Of a DNA stretch of 64,000 bases, positions 46,153 through 55,394 are shown in pieces. Source of the stretch: Planctomonas deserti. Lineage in GTDB: Bacteria > Actinomycetota > Actinomycetes > Actinomycetales > Microbacteriaceae. The notes beneath the pieces are model-generated. The model was not told the DNA's origin and ran no database searches. It saw nothing but the letters and a program-made list of their open reading frames with translations. The stretch spans positions 310,001 through 374,000 of the forward strand of contig NZ_QANL01000003.1 in the NCBI RefSeq assembly GCF_003067705.1. Direction: 5' to 3'. How positions within the stretch are numbered: the first letter of the stretch is position 1; every line of letters starts with the position of its first letter. The position numbers and the translations under genes were made by a program.

Positions 46153-46887
46153 ATGGTGTCTGACAATTCCGACGAGATGCTTCGCAGGATCTTGTTCGGT
46201 AGAGGGTCGTCGCCGGAGCAGATTCGGGCCGCGTCCGAGGAATTGCAGCGACGCTCTATCGACACCGTCGCACCGGCACAGGAGCACATTACCGATACGA
46301 CGCCCGCCAACGTCAGCGAGGTCGACTCAACAGGGGACCCAGCCGTCGCGCCGACATTCCGAGTGCAGCGCGGGAACCGGCTGCGCCTCGTCGCGACCCT
46401 GGCGATCGGCTGCGGCATTGGCATTGCGGGGACCGTCGGCTTCTACCAGGCCGGAAATCAAGGCCATGCGAACGGAAACGGCCTTGGCGGCAATATGTCC
46501 AGCACGACGACGTCAGTCGTCGACACCGGCAGCAACGAGACGCTCTACCAGGTACCCGGATCCGAAACTGCAGCAGACCCGGCGAGGGTGGACCGCTGGT
46601 TCGCACGTCAGCAGACAGGGCAGGACGCCCTTCCGATCGAACTGGAAGACATCGAACCGGCTAGCTCCAGATATGTCGGCCGAATCGGCACTAATGCCGG
46701 TGCGTGGATCGCACGGAACCTCGACGGCGACTACTGCGCGATCATCGCTCTGGACGACGGCGCAACTTCCGCGAGCTCGTGCGCTCCGCCGGGCGCGTTC
46801 CTTCGGACAGGCACTTCGGTTGGAACGAACGGCAACACGATGTTCTGGACGCCGTCGACGGTGATCTTGAGCGTGACACCTCGCTGA
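46153..46887 (+). CDS. Single-pass membrane protein of unknown function
   Basis: 244 residues. Residues 1-70 are cytoplasmic and charged (SDEMLRRILFGRGSSPEQIRAASEELQRR), residues about 77-97 are one hydrophobic helix (RLVATLAIGCGIGIAGTVGFYQAG), and the remainder is external, beginning with a Gly/Asn/Ser/Thr linker and ending in a compact domain with two cysteines (DYCAIIALDDGATSASSC). Such a plan fits a sensor or anchored regulator, but I know no family. ATG 46153 follows GTGAGGATGG. Confidence 0.65.
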   Translation: MVSDNSDEMLRRILFGRGSSPEQIRAASEELQRRSIDTVAPAQEHITDTTPANVSEVDSTGDPAVAPTFRVQRGNRLRLVATLAIGCGIGIAGTVGFYQAGNQGHANGNGLGGNMSSTTTSVVDTGSNETLYQVPGSETAADPARVDRWFARQQTGQDALPIELEDIEPASSRYVGRIGTNAGAWIARNLDGDYCAIIALDDGATSASSCAPPGAFLRTGTSVGTNGNTMFWTPSTVILSVTPR

Positions 46888-46992
46888 GCAGGCTATTGGA
46901 AATCGCCGACTGGGGAAATAGGGTCGACATGGCCTTCTACCGACCAGCGAGCGGAGCTGGTGCGGGATGCCGAACCGCGAGAACGGACTCCG

Positions 46993-47304
46993 ATGCCCAG
47001 ACGCCTCACCATCCTCGGGGCAGCGCTCATCCTGCTCTCCGCGATCGTCACGACCATCGTCCCCATGCTCTACGAACAATTCGGAATTACGTCGCCTCTG
47101 GGGCAGCAGACGTTCCTGCTCTTCAGCGGCGTCTTGCGATTCCTCAGTCTTGTGCTGCCGCCCTTCGGTGCGAGCCTGCTCGCCGTCGGACTGATCCTCC
47201 GATACCAGGAGGCTCAGCGCCGTAATCCTGTGCAGGTGTTCAACCTCGGGACGCAGGCCCCAGACGCAGGCAACGGTATTCGGGAGATCCAGGCGCCGCA
47301 GTAG
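46993..47304 (+). CDS. Small two-helix membrane protein
   Basis: 103 residues from ATG 46993 (frame open to 46960). Two long hydrophobic helices (LTILGAALILLSAIVTTIVPML and FLSLVLPPFGASLLAVGLIL) separated by a short polar loop, then a soluble tail RYQEAQRRNPVQVFNLG. Unknown family. It follows the single-pass protein by 105 bases on the same strand and may share its transcript. Confidence 0.55.
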   Translation: MPRRLTILGAALILLSAIVTTIVPMLYEQFGITSPLGQQTFLLFSGVLRFLSLVLPPFGASLLAVGLILRYQEAQRRNPVQVFNLGTQAPDAGNGIREIQAPQ

Positions 47305-47370
47305 CCGCTCGCGGCAGCGCCCGAAGGTGTCCGGGTGGGGGCCGGTGCCTGGAGGGCTCGGCGATCCGAG

Positions 47371-47736
47371 CTAGCCTTCGTCCTCCAGGGCATACGCGGC
47401 ACGGGCGCCGACCGCTGCCCCGTGAAGGACTAAAATCAGCATCGTCACAGCGCCCACCAGAATCGAGGCGACGACGAACTCCAAGGGCAGTGGGAGGAGA
47501 GCAGGCGCAGCGGATGCGATCGCGATCCAGCCTGCTAGCGCGGTTGGGCGTCTCGCCGCCTGGTGCGCGACGAGCCAGGCTCTGTCACTCGCCATAGTCA
47601 CGGGCAGGCGTATTCCGCTCACCGAATTCCGTCCGAGGCGCCCACTGGCCGCTGCTTGAGCCGTCCAGAGGATCACACCGCCGGCACTAACCATGACGAT
47701 GAAGATCACTGCACGGGCGAGTAGGTCATCACTCAT
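47371..47736 (-). CDS. SdpI/YhfL family membrane protein
   Basis: 121 residues. The SdpI signature is present: GRLGRNSVSGIRLPVTMASDRAWLVAHQAA, placed between helix one (VIFIVMVSAGGVILWTAQAA) and two C-terminal helices (TALAGWIAIASAAPALLPL, FVVASILVGAVTMLILVLHG). SdpI gives immunity to the SdpC toxin in Bacillus; in actinobacteria these short homologues stand alone and are not linked to a toxin here. Convergent with the preceding gene, divergent from the hydrolase. Confidence 0.8.
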   Translation of the reverse strand: MSDDLLARAVIFIVMVSAGGVILWTAQAAASGRLGRNSVSGIRLPVTMASDRAWLVAHQAARRPTALAGWIAIASAAPALLPLPLEFVVASILVGAVTMLILVLHGAAVGARAAYALEDEG

Positions 47737-47904
47737 GAATTCAGCCTAGGAGCCAGGTATCCGCTTAGGAGCGGCGCGCTCCCGGATAGGAGCGCCCCGC
47801 TTCGCACCGAGGGTTTGCTCGACCGGTTCGTTGCTGACGGCCGACCGATCCGCCATGGTGGGTCCAGCACCGCGGCGATTGACGACACCACCACAGGACC
47901 AATC

Positions 47905-48693
47905 ATGGACACCACCACCTCGACGGACGGCACGACCCTGGCCTATGACCGGGTCGGCCGCGGACCCGCGCTGATCTTCGTGCCCGGGGTGTCCAATCTT
48001 CGTGATACCTGCGCACCTATCGCGGCGCAACTCGCCGATACCTTCACGTCCTACACGTATGACCGTCGCGCACGCGGCGATAGCTCTGACACCGGGCCGT
48101 ATGCCGTCGAGCGAGAGGTCGAGGACCTACAGGCCATCCTCGAGGTCGCCGGTGGCCGTGCCACCGTCTTCGGCTACTCGTCCGGCGGCGTCCTTGCACT
48201 GCGCGCCGCAGCAGAGCGGTTGCCGATCGACCGGCTGTTCCTCTACGAACCCCCGTTCAGGTTCGACACTGATGACGCATCGCCCGCGGATCTGCCGGAT
48301 CGGCTGCAGCAGATGATGGATGAAGGACGCACCGCCGACGTCGTCAGCACTTTCCAACTCGAAGGTGTCGGCTTGCCCCCGGAGGTGGTGGCCAGCATCC
48401 GACAGGCGCCGTTCTTCCCACAACTGCAGGCGATGGCCCAGTCCGTTGTCTACGACGCGGTGATCACCGGAACCCTCTCGGTGCCCACGCCAGCGATGGC
48501 CGCGGTTCGAACCCCGACAGTCGTGATGCGTGGTGGGCGGACCTGGCCGAGCCTGGCCACCGCTGCGGACGAGCTCGTGCGGATGCTGCCCCACGCCAAG
48601 CTGCACACCCTCGCCGACGCCGCCGATCACGGCCTGGAGCCCATCTCCACAGCACAAGCGATCCGCGAGACCACGTTGACTGAGCAGCCTTAA
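47905..48693 (+). CDS. Alpha/beta hydrolase
   Basis: 262 residues from ATG 47905 (MDTTTSTDGTTLAYDRVGRGPALIFVPG). Nucleophile elbow GYSSGG near residue 92 with Ser, oxyanion loop VPGVSNLRD, acid candidate in the MRGGRTWPSLATAADELVRMLP stretch, and the catalytic His in LADAADHGLEP. The family pattern matches small esterase/haloperoxidase-like hydrolases of actinobacteria. No operon partner; substrate unknown. Confidence 0.86.
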   Translation: MDTTTSTDGTTLAYDRVGRGPALIFVPGVSNLRDTCAPIAAQLADTFTSYTYDRRARGDSSDTGPYAVEREVEDLQAILEVAGGRATVFGYSSGGVLALRAAAERLPIDRLFLYEPPFRFDTDDASPADLPDRLQQMMDEGRTADVVSTFQLEGVGLPPEVVASIRQAPFFPQLQAMAQSVVYDAVITGTLSVPTPAMAAVRTPTVVMRGGRTWPSLATAADELVRMLPHAKLHTLADAADHGLEPISTAQAIRETTLTEQP

Positions 48694-48719
48694 GGTCGAA
48701 CGCCCCGCACCACCGGCGA

Positions 48720-48790
48720 GATCAGGAGCACGGCGATCCCGCTCAGCGATCGATCCCGCTCATCGATCGATCGAGCAGGATGGTGCCCGT
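48720..48790. repeat. Short GATCCCGCTCA/CGATCGAT repeat
   Basis: CGATCCCGCTCA is followed by CGATCGAT-type sequence twice in a row after the hydrolase stop. It is a compact direct repeat; function unknown. Confidence 0.4.
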
Positions 48791-48807
48791 ACGGCTCTGC
48801 CGGGCAC

Positions 48808-49077
48808 CTAGGGCCCGAATATCAGCACGCCGAGCCTCCAGGTGACGCCGACGGATAGGAGCGCGCATGCTCCTGAAGCGAATAGCCACCCAGCCTGGGC
48901 TCCCTGGGAAGCCGACCGGCTGAACGGAGCGACAAGAGCGCCGACAAAGAACAGAACTGGCGGCAGGAGTGGGAGAACTGCCCCGTACTGGAAGAAGAAT
49001 TCCGGTAGGTAAGGGAGAACAGCAACGACAAGGAACAGGAGAAGCATCAGGGCCATGGCAACGCCCATGAGCACCAC
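48808..49077 (-). CDS. Small hydrophobic membrane protein
   Basis: 89 residues, nearly all hydrophobic: three helices (MVLMGVAMALMLLLFLVVAVLPYL, AVLPLLPPVLFFVGALVAPF, AGWLFASGACALLSVGVTW) with very short loops. No family recognised. It sits alone between the hydrolase and the SDR gene. Confidence 0.5.
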   Translation of the reverse strand: MVLMGVAMALMLLLFLVVAVLPYLPEFFFQYGAVLPLLPPVLFFVGALVAPFSRSASQGAQAGWLFASGACALLSVGVTWRLGVLIFGP

Positions 49078-49201
49078 GGTCGCGAGCGGATACCGGCGGC
49101 GCTCCTTGCTCAGAAGCGTTCGGCCATCAAGCCTCCTAGCGAGAAGCGTGTTTGTCCGCCACTCCGATTCTGCTGATTATCGCTCACCCACTCTTCGGGA
49201 C

Positions 49202-50161
49202 CTACTCGCCGCGGCTGAGCGACCCGGTGGTGAAGGACACTCCGGCGAGTTCCTGGGAGACCCGCCAGACGCGGTCGGCCTCGTCCAGGTCGCGCAGCGG
49301 ACGGTAGAGCGGCTGCTCGCCGGGGCCGCCTCCGAGATTGCCCGGTCCGGTGGGGCCGTAGAGCCGTCCGCCGTGCGAGTGCGGGGATGTTGCGGCGTAC
49401 AGGGCGGGCAGCTGTGCACTGTCCACGGTGCCGACCAGGATCCCGGCTCGGGAGAGTCTGCGGATGACGGCGATCTGCGGGGTGTTGCGCTCCCGCCGCA
49501 GTTCCGGGCGGGCGGCGAGGAGGCTCGTCGGGGCGACGCCCGGGTGGGAGAGATTGCTGGTGATGCCCCATCCCTCGGCCTGACTGCGCCGTTCCAGTTC
49601 GAGGCCGAACAGTCCGAAGGCGATCTTCGACTGGCTGTACGCGCGCATGCCGTGGTAGCTGGTCTCCCAGTTCAGGTCGGCCCAGTTGATCGAACCGCTC
49701 CTGGCCGCGACGCTGATCTGCGAGGTCACCCGTGCCTTTCCCACACGTAGCAGCGGCAGCAGGTGTGCGACCAGGGCGACGTGTCCCAGGTGGTTGGTGC
49801 CCAGCTGCAGCTCGATGCCGTCGGCGGTCGTCTGCCGTTCCGGCGGCGTCATGACGCCGGCGTTGTTCACGAGCAGGTGCAGCGGGCTTCCTTCACTGAG
49901 CAGTTGCCTGCCCAGGGCGGCAACGGACGCCAACGAGGACAGGTCGAGGTCGCGGAGGGACACCCGGGCCGACGGATGCTGAGCGCGGATCCGATCGAGG
50001 GCCGCTTCTCCCTTAGTCCGGTTCCGTACGGGCAGGATCACGTCGGCCCCGGCCGCGGCGAGCTGGCGGGCGATGCCGATGCCGATGCCGTCACTGGCTC
50101 CGGTGACCAGAGCGCGGCGACCGGTCAGGTCGGGGAGGGTGAGGTGGGGGGTGCGGGGCAT
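49202..50161 (-). CDS. SDR family oxidoreductase, retinol-dehydrogenase-like
   Basis: 319 residues. Motifs: [41 protein letters not shown] (NADP-type Arg after the second strand), [37 protein letters not shown], catalytic Ser in [12 protein letters not shown], and [11 protein letters not shown] (Tyr, Lys). This is the retinol dehydrogenase/WW-oxidoreductase-like group, seen in actinobacteria with DUF3159 or TetR/XRE neighbours. The DUF3159 gene lies 46 bases upstream on the same strand, and the third HTH/MmyB regulator diverges beyond it, forming one module. Confidence 0.91.
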   Translation of the reverse strand: MPRTPHLTLPDLTGRRALVTGASDGIGIGIARQLAAAGADVILPVRNRTKGEAALDRIRAQHPSARVSLRDLDLSSLASVAALGRQLLSEGSPLHLLVNNAGVMTPPERQTTADGIELQLGTNHLGHVALVAHLLPLLRVGKARVTSQISVAARSGSINWADLNWETSYHGMRAYSQSKIAFGLFGLELERRSQAEGWGITSNLSHPGVAPTSLLAARPELRRERNTPQIAVIRRLSRAGILVGTVDSAQLPALYAATSPHSHGGRLYGPTGPGNLGGGPGEQPLYRPLRDLDEADRVWRVSQELAGVSFTTGSLSRGE

Positions 50162-50207
50162 GTCGTTCTCCTTGAGTTCGATGATGTTGTCGACGGACAG
50201 TGGGGGG

Positions 50208-50959
50208 TCAGGCGTTGGTAGTGAGGGGCGTGCCAGGTGATAGGCCAGGAGTGCCGGCGTACCGGCGGGCCAGCACCAGCGTGATGGCGAAGTGGAGCGC
50301 GAAGATCGAGGTGGCTGCCACCTGGACCACCGCCAGGGCTCCGGGCTGATCGGCGGTGTAGAAGACGATCCGTGCGCCGAGGTTTCCCACGGCCAGGACC
50401 ATGCCCACGAGCGTGCTGACGATGTACAGACGTCGGAGGGAACCGTGGGTGCGCCAGCGGCGGGGTGCGCCGGAGAGCGGATTGACGATCAGGCCCATCA
50501 GGGGTCGCCGCGCGATGAGCGAGACGGTGTAGGCCACGACGAAGAGGACGGGTAGCACCATGCTGGGCAGGAAAAAGGCGCGGGCCTCGCCGGCCAACGC
50601 CGCGACCACCGCGCATACCGCGGCGACCACCAGGCCGGCGACTGCTGCCGCCGGCGACTCTCGTCGCGCCAGGCGCAGCGCACAGGCCACCACGGCGGTG
50701 ACTCCGAGCGCGAGGAGCGCGGGTGCGAGCCCGGCGACAAGGTCGGTCATCACGAAGGCGATGGTCGGTGCTACGGCGGACGCGAGCCCGAGCGGTCCGC
50801 CGACGCGTTCCAGCGTCCGCTCTGCCGTGGCTCGAGCCACTGAGTGTCCGATCGGTTCGGGGAGGCCGAGAAGTCGGCGGTTCTGGTGCTGGCACTCGAC
50901 GCCGTGTCGGACGCGTCGTGCAGGTGCCCTTCCGAGGGGCTGATGGATGAGTGGTTCAC
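50208..50959 (-). pseudogene. DUF3159 membrane protein, probably frameshifted near its start
   Basis: A 210-residue frame from GTG 50840 carries the DUF3159 domain ([65 protein letters not shown]) with about six helices, but it has no Shine-Dalgarno. Upstream, GTG 50959 has a strong GGAGGA site and opens a frame offset by one. Adding one base to the GGGG at 50859-50862 joins TADFSASP to EPIGHSVARATAERTLERVGG and yields 250 residues, the normal family length. I favour a one-base deletion, but a true start at 50840 is possible. Confidence 0.6.
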
Positions 50960-51145
50960 GTGTTCCTCCTGGTCAAGGGGCCGTGACACGAGCGTCGACG
51001 AATGGGTCAGACGTAGCCAGGGCCTGACGATCCGCCTCTTGGCCACCGTGCTGCCGCAATCGCGATCCGTAAGGGGGGACCGGGAGGTCGTGGCTCACCG
51101 GGTGGAGGGCGAGGTAGAAAGGGGCTACCGAGCAGGAGGAGAGAC
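50960..51145. other. Divergent promoter region of DUF3159/SDR and HTH/MmyB regulator 3
   Basis: About 186 bases between the proposed DUF3159 start and the regulator. AGGAGGAGA just before GTG 51146 is a strong ribosome binding site for the regulator, so this copy, unlike the other two, has a leader. No clear inverted repeat was found. Confidence 0.45.
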
Positions 51146-51991
51146 GTGGCGATCGACAGGACCGGACTGGCGCAGTTCCTCCGCCAACGGCGAGAGGCCT
51201 TGCAGCCCCAGGACGTCGGCCTCCCTCGCGGTCAACGCCGACGCACCGCCGGGCTGCGGCGGGAGGAGGTCGCCTCCCTGGCGAACATGTCGACGGACTA
51301 CTACGCGAGGCTCGAGCGTGAGCGCGGCCCGCAACCCTCGGAGCAGATGGTCGCCTCGATCGCCCAGGGCCTGCACCTGAGTCTGGACGAGCGCGACCAC
51401 CTCTTCCGCCTCGCCGGCCACCACGCGCCGGCGAGGGGAGCGGGGAGCGACCACGTCAGCCCGGGCCTGCTGCGCATCCTGGACCGCATGATCGATACCC
51501 CCGCGGAGATCGTCACGGAGCTCGGAGAGACACTCCGTCAGACCCCGCTCGGCGTCGCCCTCACCGGTGACGCCTCCCGGCACACCGGCCCGGCTCGGAG
51601 CCTGGGATACCGGTGGTTCACCGACTCCGGGACCAGGAGCCTGTACGCGCCCGAGGACCACGCGTTCCTGTCCCGCCTCTACGCCTCGCACTTACGCGAG
51701 GTCGTCACTCGCCGCGGCCCCGGCTCTCGCGCCGCACACCTCGCCGATCTCGCGCTTGCCGCGAGCGAGGAACTGCGACAGCTGTGGGACACCCACGAGG
51801 TAGGGGTTCGCCCGCACGAGACTAAACGCTTCATGCACCCGACCGTCGGCCGACTAGAACTGCACTGCCAGACCCTGCTGGATCCGCAGCAGTCGCACCT
51901 GCTGCTCGTCTACACCGCGGTCCCCGGCAGCGACAGCTACGACAAGCTGGAATTGCTCTCCGTCGTCGGGACGCACAAACAAGAAGCGTGA
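51146..51991 (+). CDS. HTH transcriptional regulator with MmyB-like ligand-binding domain (copy 3)
   Basis: 281 residues. HTH: RRRTAGLRREEVASLANMSTDYYARLERERGPQPSEQMVASIAQGLHLSLDERDHLFRLAGH; ligand domain: LRILDRMIDTPAEIVTELGETLRQTPLGVALTG, then YASHLREVVTRRGPGSRAAHLADLALAASEEL and HETKRFMHPTVGRLELHCQTL. It is more distant from copies 1 and 2 than they are from each other. It diverges from the DUF3159-SDR pair, which it probably controls. Strong Shine-Dalgarno AGGAGGAG before the GTG. Confidence 0.9.
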   Translation: MAIDRTGLAQFLRQRREALQPQDVGLPRGQRRRTAGLRREEVASLANMSTDYYARLERERGPQPSEQMVASIAQGLHLSLDERDHLFRLAGHHAPARGAGSDHVSPGLLRILDRMIDTPAEIVTELGETLRQTPLGVALTGDASRHTGPARSLGYRWFTDSGTRSLYAPEDHAFLSRLYASHLREVVTRRGPGSRAAHLADLALAASEELRQLWDTHEVGVRPHETKRFMHPTVGRLELHCQTLLDPQQSHLLLVYTAVPGSDSYDKLELLSVVGTHKQEA

Positions 51992-52009
51992 CCTCACCGA
52001 CGGCGACTC

Positions 52010-53035
52010 TCACCTCTCATCGGACACCCGCAGCGCTGCAAGCTCGGCGTCTACCCAGCCCTCGCCCACCGACTCGACGCCCCGGATGGCGGCCTTGTCG
52101 GTGAGATGGAAGTCGAGGTTGCGGACCAGTTCTGCGACTCTCAGGTGCGGAAGCGCGCGACGCTCGACGGGTTGCAGCGGCCGGATCGTTTCGTAGCCCT
52201 CGAGGAACGCGTCGGAGTGCGGCGTGGACAGGGCACCGACGAGATCCGCGGCCGGCCAGCCGTGACCGCTGAGGTCGAAGTCGTGCAGGGTGAGGCCAGA
52301 AGCCGTCACCAGCACGTTGTCGAGACTGACGTCGCCATGCCGGACCCCGTGGCGCAGACCCGCAGACATCAGGCCCAGCATCTCGCGGTGTGCGCGGTCA
52401 GCTCGCTCTCCGACCATCACCGCGTCCGCGTGCCGGCCCAAACCCTGCAGCGCCCGTCCCACCCGCTCCGCAGGAGCAGCGAGTACCGACTCGAGCGTGA
52501 AGACACGGGCGTCGTGCACGCTGCTCATAGTGGCTGCCGTGTCGTGGAACCGGGCGGCCAGGGCGCCGAACTCGGCGTACAGCGCGTCGTCGAACGGCGG
52601 GTGCGGTTTGGCGGCAGCGGCCCAGGTCGTCAATACGACAGGCCGGTCGCCCTCGGGCGCTGACACGGTGCCGGCCAGGCGACCGTCTGCGAGCGGTACC
52701 GGTTCCGCATCCGTGAGTCCCTCAGCACGCAGGAGACGAGCAAGGTCCTGCTCCCACGCCACCTCGTTCACAGACCACCGGCCGGCCCGGTACACCTTCA
52801 GCGCGAAGTGCCGTTCCTCAGCAGTGACTCTCCACACGTCGTTGACGAGCGAACGAATCAGCACGGCCTCCCTGGCGTCGAGCGACCAGAGCGTCCGGAC
52901 CAGGTGCACGACCGCCAGCGGTGAGGCGACCGATCGGACCACCAGGCTGATGTCGTCGGCAGTGCCCGGAGAGTGCGCGTCGACCCTGGGAACGGGCGGG
53001 GGGACCATACGACGACGGTACTGCTCCGTCAGCAC
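52010..53035 (-). CDS. APH-fold kinase, homoserine/choline kinase-like
   Basis: 341 residues (possible start ten codons later). ATP-binding Lys in ERHFALKVYRAGRW, catalytic loop LRHGVRHGDVSLDNVLVTASGLTLHDFDLSGHGW with HGD and DFD acid residues. The order matches the phosphotransferase family that includes SrkA/YihE and ThrB2-like kinases. Target unknown. It is convergent with the regulator and lies downstream of, but on the same strand as, the sugar cluster; a 57-base gap separates it from the aldo/keto reductase. Confidence 0.82.
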   Translation of the reverse strand: MLTEQYRRRMVPPPVPRVDAHSPGTADDISLVVRSVASPLAVVHLVRTLWSLDAREAVLIRSLVNDVWRVTAEERHFALKVYRAGRWSVNEVAWEQDLARLLRAEGLTDAEPVPLADGRLAGTVSAPEGDRPVVLTTWAAAAKPHPPFDDALYAEFGALAARFHDTAATMSSVHDARVFTLESVLAAPAERVGRALQGLGRHADAVMVGERADRAHREMLGLMSAGLRHGVRHGDVSLDNVLVTASGLTLHDFDLSGHGWPAADLVGALSTPHSDAFLEGYETIRPLQPVERRALPHLRVAELVRNLDFHLTDKAAIRGVESVGEGWVDAELAALRVSDER

Positions 53036-53092
53036 CGGAGGAGAGCACCCGCAACGGACTCGCGAGACCCCGCCCGCGCCCGCTTGTCGAGG

Positions 53093-54088
53093 TCATTCCG
53101 CATGTGCGTCGACCCACACAGACTCGTCAGGCATCAACTCGGCGGCGCGTTCCCAGAACTCGTCAGGGATGCGAACCGCCAGCCCGGCGAGGAGCAGAGG
53201 GATGCGTTCGGGCTTCGAGATGCCGACAACGGTGGTGTCAATTCGCGGGTCGCGAAGCGAGTGTTGCACGGCGGCATCAGCGAGCTTGATCCCAAATACA
53301 TCGGCGAGATCGAACAGTGCTGAGGCGGCAGCCAATATCTCCGGACGGGCGGGCTTGAAGTTGCTGTAGAGCGGGGGCGCTGTGCGCGCAGCGAGCAGCC
53401 CGCCTCCGTACACCGCAGCATTCGCGACTCCCATACCCTCCGCCTTCACACGGTCGATGAGGTCGTTCGCGCTCCCGTCGACGAGTGACGCCCGTGAGTG
53501 GGTCAGCAAGACCTCGAATGCACCAGTATCGATGAGCCGTTCCATGGTGGGTACATGGCCGCCGGCGATCCCGAGGTGTCCGATAACGCCGCGATTCTTG
53601 AGCTCGATCAAGGCTTCGATCGCCCCGCCGGGACGGTCGAAACCGGCGTCCGGGGCGTACTCGGGGTCGTGCAGGTACACAAGCGGCAAGTACTCCATCC
53701 CCAGCCGCGCCTGGCTCTCCTTGATGGACTCGAAGACGCGGTCGCCCGAATAGTCCCCATCCTTTCCATCGACCTTGGTGGCGATGAGCATGCCGTCCGC
53801 GGCAGCGCCCGCACGCTTGAGGCCTGCGGCGATGCGCGTCTCGCTTCGCCCTTCGCCATACATGTTCGCTGTGTCGATTGACCGGATTGGACTCGCACAG
53901 ACGTCCGCCACGAGGGCAATCGCCTGCTCTTCGGGGGTGTCATAGCCGAACAGTCGTGGCATGCTGCCGAGGGGACTGCCCCCTAGGGTTACCGCCGACA
54001 CTAGGAGACCGATGTTCCCGAATGGTCGCATCCAGTTAGATGAGTCTGGCGTCACAGTTGACTTGGTCGTCGAGTCGGAGCTTGTCAT
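53093..54088 (-). CDS. Aldo/keto reductase, L-fucose/D-threo-aldose dehydrogenase type
   Basis: 331 residues from ATG 54088 with AGGTGAGA upstream. TIM-barrel AKR marks: VSAVTLGGSPLG, IRSIDTANMYGEGRSETRIAAGLK (catalytic Asp and Tyr), MLIATKVDG (Lys), and RLGMEYLPLVYLHDPEYAP (His). The C-terminal third HSLRDPRIDTTVVGISKPERI binds the cofactor. The subgroup oxidises C1 of aldoses such as L-fucose, L-galactose or D-arabinose. It is the last enzyme of the LacI-controlled cluster and supports a sugar-oxidation route. Confidence 0.87.
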   Translation of the reverse strand: MTSSDSTTKSTVTPDSSNWMRPFGNIGLLVSAVTLGGSPLGSMPRLFGYDTPEEQAIALVADVCASPIRSIDTANMYGEGRSETRIAAGLKRAGAAADGMLIATKVDGKDGDYSGDRVFESIKESQARLGMEYLPLVYLHDPEYAPDAGFDRPGGAIEALIELKNRGVIGHLGIAGGHVPTMERLIDTGAFEVLLTHSRASLVDGSANDLIDRVKAEGMGVANAAVYGGGLLAARTAPPLYSNFKPARPEILAAASALFDLADVFGIKLADAAVQHSLRDPRIDTTVVGISKPERIPLLLAGLAVRIPDEFWERAAELMPDESVWVDAHAE

Positions 54089-54284
54089 AGGTCTCACCTG
54101 TCTGCCGTAGCGGCGGTGCCGTCTCGGTTGTTTCAGTCATGGGACAGCGTCTAGTTGCAGCCCGGCCGCCTCCGCGATGAGGCTGGGAAATCGGTGAGCA
54201 GGCACGGGGTCGTCTGCGATCGTCGGGACGGCACCGGTACGTTCCTCGCCGAACTCGCCAGTTGCTCCGGCGGGCCAACGAGGA
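54089..54284. other. Spacer with possible remnant of a gene
   Basis: On the minus strand one frame reads VPTIADDPVPAHRFPSLIAE then LQLDAVP and a stop, which looks protein-like but has no usable start and no family I can name. It may be a leftover of a deleted enzyme between the epimerase and the reductase, or chance. Confidence 0.25.
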
Positions 54285-55274
54285 TTAGCCGCGCATCGGC
54301 TCCTGGTCCAGGAACTTGTCGATACGAGCGTCGAGATCTCGGTCGACCGCCTGTCGACTCGGGTCCTCGTCGTACCAGCCGACGATCTCGCGGGCGCCGA
54401 GGGAGAACGGCACGCCGGCCACGAAGTCCGGAACCAGGCTCTTGATCTTGCTGTTGTCGAAGATCAGAGAATGGGCTTTGTCGCCCAAGATACCGTCCGC
54501 CCACTCTGGGAAGGCCCGCGCCACCGCATCGGAACCGGCGTGCACGATGTTCGCCTTGGTGCCGGCGGCGGCCGCTAGTTCATTCGCGATCATGTCCCAG
54601 GTGAGGATTTCATCGCTGGTGATGTGGATGGCATCGCCGACACTGCGCTCGAGGCCCAGGAGTCCAACCAGGCCGCGGGCCACGTCCCGGTGGTTCGTGA
54701 GGGTCCACAACGAGGTGCCGTCCCCGTGCACCAGCGTCGATTTTCCTTCCCTCATCCGTGCAATGGCCGTCCATCCGCCGTCCAAGGGCACCAGGGTGCG
54801 GTCATAGGTGTGGGACGGGCGCACGATCGTGACCGGGAAGTCGTTCTCGTCGAACGCCTCCATGAGCACTCGCTCACATGCGATCTTGTCCCTCGAGTAC
54901 TGCCAGAACGGGTTCTTGAGGGGCGTCGACTCGAGGATGGGGAACCGGGTGACGGGCTTCTGGTAGGCCGAGGCGGAACTGATGAAGACGTACTGGCCGG
55001 TTCGGTCACGGAAAAGGTCGATATCTGCCTTCACCTGATCCGGGGTGAAAGCGCGGAAGTTGACCACCACGTCGAAGGTTCTTTCGCCGACCGCGTCCCG
55101 CACACTCCCTGCATCCGTCGAGTCGCCAATCAACGTCTCGACGCCGTCGATCGGAGGTCGCGATGTCTCGCGGCCTCTATTCAGCAGAGTGAGTTCGAAA
55201 CCTCGCTGAACCGCCAGTCGGCTGCACGCCGAACTGATGATTCCGTTGCCGCCGATAAACAGAACCTTGAGCAT
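54285..55274 (-). CDS. NAD-dependent epimerase/dehydratase-like SDR (extended type)
   Basis: 329 residues from ATG 55274, with AAAGAGGA upstream. The cofactor motif KVLFIGGNGIISSACSRLAV is the G-G-x-G-x-x-x-x variant of atypical extended SDRs; the active site contains VFISSASAYQKP (Ser) and FWQYSRDKIACERVL (Tyr-x-x-x-Lys). GDGTSLWTLTNHRDVARGLVGLLG is the typical substrate-domain stretch. Close to CSP41/isoflavone reductase-like enzymes and sugar epimerases. In this operon a role in converting an imported sugar or its oxidised form is likely, but unproven. Confidence 0.88.
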   Translation of the reverse strand: MLKVLFIGGNGIISSACSRLAVQRGFELTLLNRGRETSRPPIDGVETLIGDSTDAGSVRDAVGERTFDVVVNFRAFTPDQVKADIDLFRDRTGQYVFISSASAYQKPVTRFPILESTPLKNPFWQYSRDKIACERVLMEAFDENDFPVTIVRPSHTYDRTLVPLDGGWTAIARMREGKSTLVHGDGTSLWTLTNHRDVARGLVGLLGLERSVGDAIHITSDEILTWDMIANELAAAAGTKANIVHAGSDAVARAFPEWADGILGDKAHSLIFDNSKIKSLVPDFVAGVPFSLGAREIVGWYDEDPSRQAVDRDLDARIDKFLDQEPMRG

Positions 55275-55394
55275 GTATTCCTCTTTCCGAGTGGTGATTT
55301 GCTTACGAGGTGGCGGTGCCACCGGATGCGCCCCGCTGAGGCGACGTTGACGTTTGGCAGGGAGGATGTGTATCGCTCCCGAGGTGAGCGGCCG

